DNA of 64,000 nt. Origin: Bolinopsis microptera. Its lineage: Eukaryota > Ctenophora > Tentaculata > Lobata > Bolinopsidae. Shown piece by piece: positions 57,510 through 64,000 of the stretch. The first letter of the stretch is position 1. Every line of letters begins with the position of its first letter. The notes beneath the pieces are model-generated. The model was given only the letters and a program-made list of their open reading frames with translations. It searched no databases and was not told where the DNA came from. Location: assembly GCF_026151205.1 (NCBI RefSeq), contig NC_087077.1, positions 11,382,983 to 11,446,982 on the forward strand, given 5' to 3'. A program made the translations under genes and the position numbers.

Positions 57510-57660
57510 GGACAAGTACACGGCTAGGGACTGCGAGTCTATCAGCTACTGCATATCAATAAGGAGTACTCCTCTAACGGAATTAAATAATTAAAGTAGA
57601 AAGTGATCGATGGAGCGGATTTTTAGAAGAACAGGAAAGTAAAAACTCAACGTTTGCATC
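57510..57660. repeat. Fragment shared with duplication units B and C
   Basis: ACAAGTACACGGCTAGGGAC, ...CTCCTCTAACGGAATTAAAT and AGTGATCGATGGAGCGG match 48563-48645 and 45218-45300, with a 35-base insertion (TCTATCAGCTACTGCATATC...) in this copy. Confidence 0.85.
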
Positions 57661-57678
57661 GTGAGACTATAGTGATAA

Positions 57679-57985
57679 AGGCACAGATCAGCTGGATGCT
57701 GGAGAACAGAACCATCAAGTGATCAAGAGATACCGGAACCAGAACCACGATATGGGTTGAGGAACAGAGCAAGTTTGCGACCTTCGGACTATTACAGTGA
57801 TAACCATCATCTACAATTAGACGGGTGACTGATTAACAATCACAAGCAATATTTTAGTAATGCCAGATAATCTGGCACGGTTTCAGCACAGTTCACCTAT
57901 CAATTATTGTTGGCATAGTTCTAGCCAAACTGCTAGATTACATCAGTATATGAGTCAGGATGTTTATCAGTAGTATTTGTCTGTG
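57679..57985 (+). pseudogene. 3' end of the LTR-type retroelement (second copy)
   Basis: Near-identical to 55845-56165 in the same orientation but lacking an internal 30-40 bases. Together the two copies bracket the LINE fragment at 56200-57272. Confidence 0.4.
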
Positions 57986-57988
57986 CGA

Positions 57989-58015
57989 GGGGGGGGGGGG
58001 GGGGGGGGGGGGGGG
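57989..58015. repeat. 27-base poly-G run
   Basis: Unbroken run of G, following GTATTTGTCTGTGCGA. Confidence 0.95.
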
Positions 58016-58900
58016 TCATGAAACTTGATTCTGACAGCAGTTGACCGACAAACTAGGACAAATCTGATATATTATATAGATCCGATCAACTCAAGCAGGA
58101 CTGGTACATTGTCTGATTGGAAAATCTTTGTGGCCGTGTAACTTGACTTGTTCTGATATGTTGACTTGTGTGGGCATGATAGTATCATTCCGAACCCATT
58201 ATATGATGCATAATAGGACCTCATAATAAAATTAAACCCTACAAAATCGATATATTTAAAATTAATTCTCACCTCTTATTCAAAGATCAACTGATGTATC
58301 GGTCCATATCCCAAGATATGACTTTTTCTCTGTTCGTCAACTGCAAAGTGGGCGTAATGTGTTAAGGGTTAGAAGAATTGTTATCATAAACTTAATATTG
58401 TAATCATGGTATTCACCAGGCAAACCATGTACAGTAACACCACGATTTACTGCTCAGTTTGCAGTTTGAGGGAAAGACAACTTGTGCGATTAATCGTGGT
58501 GTATGATAAATCAGGGTTTTGATGTGGTTCACAAGCACTCAAGTTAGGGGTAAGTAGGGAAGCAGTTAGATATTATGAGAATATTAGAATTTAGAATAAG
58601 TCCATAACTCACCTTCGGGTTTCATCCTTCATGAATGCACAAATAGGTTCCCAGAGAGGTATTATACGTGTTGACCGTTATGGAGCTTCAGCAGAAAAGT
58701 ATAAGGTCGAACAAAAATCCAGTATTATCTTTGACTTCAACACATCTAATAGAGAAATCAGATTCTGGTAAGTATAAAATAAAATAGCAATAAATATAAT
58801 CCTTCGTGGACGGTAGTTGTTTCAAATATAAAAGCAAAATCTCTAGAGTCGATTAATTTATTAATATAATAGTCACGTCAACAGTGTTGACTTGACACTA
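58016..58900. other. Unassigned intergenic DNA
   Basis: No gene or clear repeat family was recognised. One 66-codon minus-strand frame (58272-58072) has no signature. Confidence 0.4.
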
Positions 58901-58904
58901 TAAT

Positions 58905-58940
58905 AATTTTATTTGGAACAGAAGTTCCAAATAAAATTGG
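58905..58940. repeat. Perfect hairpin, 15-bp stem
   Basis: AATTTTATTTGGAAC, loop AGAA, GTTCCAAATAAAATT. The right arm, but not the left, recurs in the third tandem unit at about 59605. Confidence 0.85.
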
Positions 58941-59800
58941 GGCGAAAGAGTCGGAAACTTGACAAATAAGACCAATTCGTTTATAGAGGAGTGTAAGTGT
59001 AAAACAACAGCTTACACTGCAGCCAGTAAAGATGAGGACAAATAACTGAAGTACAGACATAGTGGACACTGGACGACATGCCCATATTTGGATTAATCGT
59101 TAATTGTACGGGTAGATGACAGCAAAACTAAGTGTAAACAAAAAATATTACATAGAGTTATATTTATAGTAATAGAGTTACAGGTCCAGTCGGAACGGTG
59201 CCTTTAAATTAATTGCTGAAATCACGAACGTATGTTCTACTTAAGGCTGTCTCCATGATGGTAACCAGAGTTTAAAATGCGGGAGAAGTTTAAGACAAAT
59301 AAGGGGTGTATAGAGGAGTGTAAGTGTAATACAACAGCTGACACTGCACTCTGCAGCCAGTAAAGATGAGGACAAAATAACTGAAGTACAGACATAGTGG
59401 ACATTGTACGGGTAGATGACAGCAAAACCAAGTGTAAACAAAAAATATTTCATAGAGTTACATTTATAGTAATAAAAACAGGTCCAGTCGGAACGGTGCC
59501 TTTAAATTAATTCCTGAAATCACGAACGTATGTTCTACTTAAGGCTGTCTCCAGGATATGGTAACCAGAGTTTAAAATGCGGGAGAAGTTTTAAGAAGAA
59601 CGAAGTTCCAAATAAAATTGGGGCGAAAGAGTCGGAAACTTGACAAATAAGACCAATTCGTTTATAGAGGAGTGTAAGTGTAATACAACAGCTTACACTG
59701 CAGCCAGTAAAGATGAGGACAAAATAACTGAAGTACAGACATAGTGGACACTGGACGACATGCCCATATTTGGATTAATCGTTAATTGTACGGGTAGAAG
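58920..59800. repeat. Tandem repeat of about 340 bp, two and a half copies
   Basis: GAGGAGTGTAAGTGTAA marks units at about 58986, 59312 and 59667. Units share CAGCCAGTAAAGATGAGGAC, GTCCAGTCGGAACGGTGCC and GTTTAAAATGCGGGAGAAGT, with internal deletions in the second. Open frames in it are short and differ by frameshifts. Confidence 0.85.
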
Positions 59801-60191
59801 TTATTGAATGAAATGATGAAGAGGGTCACGAGTTACGACGCAAAACTTAATGACAACTGACAAGGCAGACACATAATGGTCATCACACATGAGTGCAGAC
59901 GAATTAACTGTTATTGTTAACTTAAAAAGCAATGTGACATTCATTCCGTTTACACCGCAAGCATTTTAAAATAGATCTTTATGTGGCCAAATAATTTCAT
60001 ATCTTAAAAGCTTAGCAACACTACACAAATAAAATAGACCTATAAATGGCCACATACTTTCATAGTTAAAAAGGTTATAGCAACCCTCCGCAAACAATTC
60101 ATATTAGCAGCACACAAATATTCAGTACAATCACGTATGGCGCGGCGCTTTATTATGGAGGGAACTGACTGAGTTCCCTTTTGGTTTGTTA
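59801..60191. other. Intergenic DNA with an 80-85 bp diverged duplication
   Basis: AGATCTTTATGTGGCCAAAT...TTAGCAACACTACACAAA (about 59971-60029) is echoed by AGACCTATAAATGGCCACAT...TATAGCAACCCTCCGCAAA (60036-60103). No gene. Confidence 0.5.
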
Positions 60192-60262
60192 TTGTTTGCA
60201 AAACGGCTATGACCCCCTGTAGCGTCTTCGACGCTACAGGCGGGTCATACAACGTATGACAA
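60192..60262 (-). mobile_element. Copy or end of the small TIR element next to the split LINE
   Basis: Read on the minus strand from 60262 it starts TTGTCATACGTTGTATGACC and is identical to 36691-36714 for 24 bases, then has the hairpin CCTGTAGCGTC-GAA-GACGCTACAGG. The other limit (TTGTTTGC at 60192) is only a guess from its resemblance to the family ends. Confidence 0.6.
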
Positions 60263-61648
60263 CTCCGGCGCTATGTTGTTAACGCATTTGAACACGGTTA
60301 GAGCAATCTTATACTCTATTCGTTGTCGTATCGGAAGAAAATGGGCTTTTTTCAGGAATGGAGTGACACTGTCCCATTTTTTGATAGCTTTCCAACCAAA
60401 CAAGAATCGAACACAGGAATTTTGTACCTTCTGGAGTTTCTTTATTAGAAGATCAGGTAAACCGTATAAGAGTCCATTGCAGTAGTCTAGTTTTGAAAAG
60501 ATCAAGCAGTGAATGAGCTGTCTTTTTAGATCATAGTTAAGCTTTGAGCCTATAACTCGAAGGTTTCTCAGATGGATGTTGCAGCAACTGATAATTGAAT
60601 TTATTTGGTCTTCAAATGTTAGGAATTGATCAAATAGGACACCTAAACTTTTCACTGTGCGGGATGCATCCACAGGGTCAGCTGCATTGTCAAGTTGTAT
60701 TGAATCGACTGGACATGAAGAGTAACTGTTCTTGGTCTGTACTACAAGAGCTTCTGTTTTGTTTTGGTTCAGTTTGAGTTTATTTTGGGTCATCCAGGTC
60801 TTAATATCTTCAAAACAATTTGTTATTCTCTCTTCGATTGTTGAGAGATCTCGAAATAGTGGGTTAAACTCAATGTACAGTTGAGTGTCATCTGCGTACA
60901 TGTGGATGTTAAATCCATGTCTCTTTGCGATCTGATTGAGCTCCTTTGTGTAAAGTATAGAATTGAACCTTGCGGGACTCCAATTCTAAGGAAGCATCTC
61001 TTTGATCTTGATTTATCAATAGTTACCTTGAAGGATCTGTTATTAAGGTATGATGTAAACCATTCGAGAACAGTACCTTCAAAACCAAAGTCCTTTTTTA
61101 GTTTTTTTAGGAGCAAGTGATGATTTACAGTATCAAAAGCAGCACTGAGGTCCAAAAGGAGGAGGATAACCTTACTTTTCATGTCACTGATACAAAGAAG
61201 ATCATTGTAGATGGTAAGGGTCGCAGTTTCGCAGCTATGATTTGACCTATAACCACTTTGATGCTCAGCATGAAGATTGTGATAGTCAAGATGTTTGGTC
61301 ATCTGTTTCTGGACGCTCTTTTCAATGAGTTTCGAGAGGAAAGGTAAGTTACTAATCGGTCTATAGTTGTTGAAGCTATTGACATCTCCTTTATCATCTT
61401 TGATGGCTGGTCTGACAAGAGCACTCTTTAGGACTGACGGAAATTTTCCAGTGACAAGTGAGTCATTGATAATAAATGACACAATTGGTTTAACTTCATT
61501 AAAACACTGCATTAGAAGTTTTAGAGGGATGGGATCCTCTTCACATTCTTTTTTGTTAAGGTCAGAAAGAATCTTTTTGAGATCATTGTCGCTTATGGTT
61601 TCAAATTGGCTCCAGGCTTCACCTTGAAATGGTTCAGAGTGGTCAAGA
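60263..61648 (-). pseudogene. 5'-truncated L2-type LINE reverse transcriptase, missing its 3' end
   Basis: Minus-strand frames carry EEDPIPLKLLMQCFNEVKPI, NNYRPISNLPFLSKLIEKSV, LLLLDLSAAFDTVNHHLLLK (motif A), GVPQGSIL (motif B), a frame shift near 60960, MYADDTQLYIEF (catalytic Asp-Asp), and LDYCNGLLYGLPDLLIKKLQ. This is the L2/CR1 group. The endonuclease is absent (5' truncation at about 61648, usual for LINEs). The frame stops abruptly at VNNIAPEL where the small TIR element begins; the continuation PEYIIKC is at 36804-37216. Confidence 0.9.
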
Positions 61649-61649
61649 A

Positions 61650-63701
61650 GAATGAATATGAAAAAAAATCTATCTAACTAATGCAATGGCTGATGTGACG
61701 AAATTTACATTTCTTGACCCTATTTTGAAGAAACATGCCTCGATTAGAATTCAATATTCTTCCAGGAATTATTAGTAGGTTATTATTCAACAAATCAGAA
61801 CACAGCTATAATTTTAATCATTGGATCAGTATTTTTATCTGTGCTCTGCGAATGCATCACATGAATCAGTTTTTTAATCTATTAACTTATTACACATTTG
61901 TGCTCTGCTTTAGCATCACTTGACTATTTAAAAAAAAATTGTTTGTTCAGGCCGTGACCTTATAGTCAGCCAATTGGCCATTGCTATATTATGTGTATAT
62001 TGTAGTTTAACAATTCTGAGTTTAATTTTACTAAGTTACCGAGATGTGACGAAATTTACTTTTCCTGCCCCAACAGTATAATTTCAATGTGATGAAAAAT
62101 GGGCATGGGTTTCTATATTTCCTTATTTCTGAATTAATCATTTCAAACTATAATTAGGACTGTTGATGTGAAAGAAAGTGTATCTAAATTTTACATTAAT
62201 GACGTATGTGACAAAATTTACATTTCTTGACCCTATTTTGAAGAACCATACCCCGATTAGAATTCAATATTCTTCCATGAATTATTAGTAGGTTATTATT
62301 AAGCAGATCATCAGAACTCAAGTTTGACAATTCTGAGTTTAATTATACTAAGTTACCGAAATGTGACGAAATTCACTTTTACTGCCCCAAAAGTATAATT
62401 TCAATGTGATGAAAAATGGGCATGGGTTTCTATATTTCCTTCATCTCTGAATTGTTCATTTCAAACTATAGTTAGGACTGTTGATGTGAAAGAAAATGTA
62501 TCTAAATTTTACAATGACGTATGTGACGAAATTTACATTTCTTGACCCTATTTTGAAGAACCATACCCCGATTAGAATTCAATATTCTTCCAGGAATTAT
62601 TGGTAGGTTATTTTTCAGCAAATCAGAACTCGAGTTGAACAATGCTGAGTTTAATATCACTAATTTACCGAAATGTGACGAAATTTACTTTTCCTGCCCC
62701 AACAGTATAATTTCAATGTGATGAAAAATGGGCATGGGTTTCTATATTTCCTGTATAAATCCATTCCAACTATAATAAGGGCAGTTGATATGAAAGAAAA
62801 TCTATCTAACTAATGCAATGGCTGATGTGACGAAATTTACATTTCTTGCCCCTATTTTGAAGAATCATACCTCAATTAGTATATAATGTCACTTTATCAC
62901 CATCACTATGTCGATAAATTAGTTATTTTGCCAACACGGAGCAAATAAAGTTGTAATATTTTTTTGTGACGAAAATTACAAATTTTTACCCTGTTCAGGT
63001 GTTGAAATTTATCCAATGTTAACATATCACTGCCATATAATAATTTATATGACCGGCGTATGGTTGAAATATTGTTAATTGATTCATAGTACGTAATATA
63101 GGGTGTTTAAGTTGGTATACTAATATTTACTCAATTTCACACATGTTGAGATATCATACAAATTTATGTGACTAAATTTACCTATTTCTGCCTTCTGTAT
63201 TTGTATTTGCCTATAACAATGAAATATGTGAACAATTCCAAACACATTCAGCTCACAAAATAATGCTAGACTATTCGGCATTTCTTGTCAGGATGTCATA
63301 AACATCCCTCATATAAATTTCTTAAATGTGTGACGGAGTTTACATGGTACTACCATTTAAGGAAAAAAGTCGCTAAATATGTAGATAATAGTCATATACA
63401 GCTATTCTATGAATTGGAAATTCGAAAATTTGGTCAAACACGGCAACAAGGGGTCCATATAAACTCCGTCACGTTTTTATAGTGTGACAAAGTTTACAAC
63501 TCACTGCCGGCCGCATTTAAGCGATATCTTATCGTCTGATAAAGATATCGTTATGCGACAAAGTTTATCTAGAGGATGAAACGATTATCTTAGGGTTAGA
63601 GGGTTTATATAGTTTCATAGTGTGACACATTTTACATCATCGTGCCATTCAGTAAGGTCACTAATATTTACCAATATCCTCAAACTTCAATGAACGTGTC
63701 C
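61650..63701. mobile_element. Right part of a family X element
   Basis: Matches 29736-30968: four starts of the 310-bp repeat (GTGACGAAATTTACATTTCT at about 61694, 62210, 62524, 62826), then the single-copy end. The terminal repeat ends GAACGTGTCC at 63701, followed by ATAT. One repeat unit (about 61790-61990) carries an extra insertion. The LINE at 60263-61648 was inserted into it at the word GATATGAAA. Confidence 0.85.
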
Positions 63702-63888
63702 ATATACTCGTTTTAGCAGTTTTAGTACTATATAAAATGGTCTTTTCCTTACAATTGTAAGTTGTACAACTGTAATTACATTCTGCTAGCTGTATTCAAA
63801 CCAAAAAGTGTGTCCTGCCATCCATGAGGCCCACTCTTAAATATCCCCATATATAATATTAATAAACAATCTCCCACTCGTTCTAGTA
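63702..63888. other. Unassigned spacer
   Basis: AT-rich DNA with no feature recognised. Confidence 0.3.
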
Positions 63889-64000
63889 CTAAGAGGTCTA
63901 AAAATGACAAAATTCGTTGATAACTCAAATTCTGACCATCGAAATTGCTGAAACTAATTTAGGTTCAGTAATTAAACATAAGTGTTTACGTAAGCTGACC
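63889..64000. mobile_element. Start of a third family Y segment, running off the window
   Basis: AGAGGTCTAAAAATGA and AACATAAGTGTTTACGTAAG match 21680-21791, a part of Y that is missing from copy 2. It begins inside the element, so the copy is truncated on the left. Confidence 0.8.

Noticed and set aside
55845-57985. Pair of LTRs bounding a complete retrotransposon
   Set aside because: The repeated blocks contain coding-like sequence at their start and the interior is a LINE fragment and other repeats, not gag-pol.
1-64000. CRISPR array, phage or bacterial operon
   Set aside because: All tandem arrays have long units without spacer-repeat alternation, and the genes are spliced and animal-like.

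Overview
The window is AT-rich eukaryotic nuclear DNA from an animal, most likely a marine invertebrate. The evidence is spliced genes with GT-AG introns, an intron-hosted satellite, Penelope-like and several non-LTR retrotransposons, terminal-inverted-repeat (TIR) DNA elements and repeated runs of poly-G/poly-C. The species cannot be fixed from the sequence. Nothing bacterial is present: no operons, CRISPR, rRNA or convincing tRNA was seen.

Host genes sit in the left third. The 3' half of an MFSD1-like lysosomal transporter gene (+) spans 2290-8603 in five exons, and its large intron holds a 4.4 kb TTAA-flanked element containing a 246-bp satellite. A complete four-exon adenylate kinase gene (AK1/UMP-CMP kinase family, +) lies at 16285-17336, downstream of a cluster of CACGTG boxes. 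A complete single-exon MATE-family transporter (-) lies at 18069-19499, tail to tail with the kinase. A two-exon 46-residue microprotein gene (-) is proposed at 31502-31931. These genes do not form an obvious pathway.

The rest is layered mobile DNA. A Penelope-like element with inverted flanking arms and a 15-bp target duplication occupies 8789-12069. Two or three copies of a long-TIR element (family Y) lie at 20905-23100, 34226-36147 and 63889-64000. A second TIR element (family X; 28297-30968, with split pieces at 36555-36690 and 61650-63701) carries many copies of a motif close to TGTGACRAARTTTAC. A large tandem duplication (39031-about 49850) leads into an apparently intact LINE with two open reading frames at 49849-54965. 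From 55 to 62 kb there are fragments of LINEs and an LTR-type element, GGGACC-rich repeats and a further LINE.

The most striking inference is structural. Two halves of one LINE (36804-37216 on + and 60263-61648 on -) meet exactly at a 9-bp duplicated site, GCGCCGGAG, next to copies of a small TIR element. Re-inverting 36691-60262 restores both the LINE and the small element's insertion, so this 23.6 kb block appears to have been inverted, in the genome or in the assembly.
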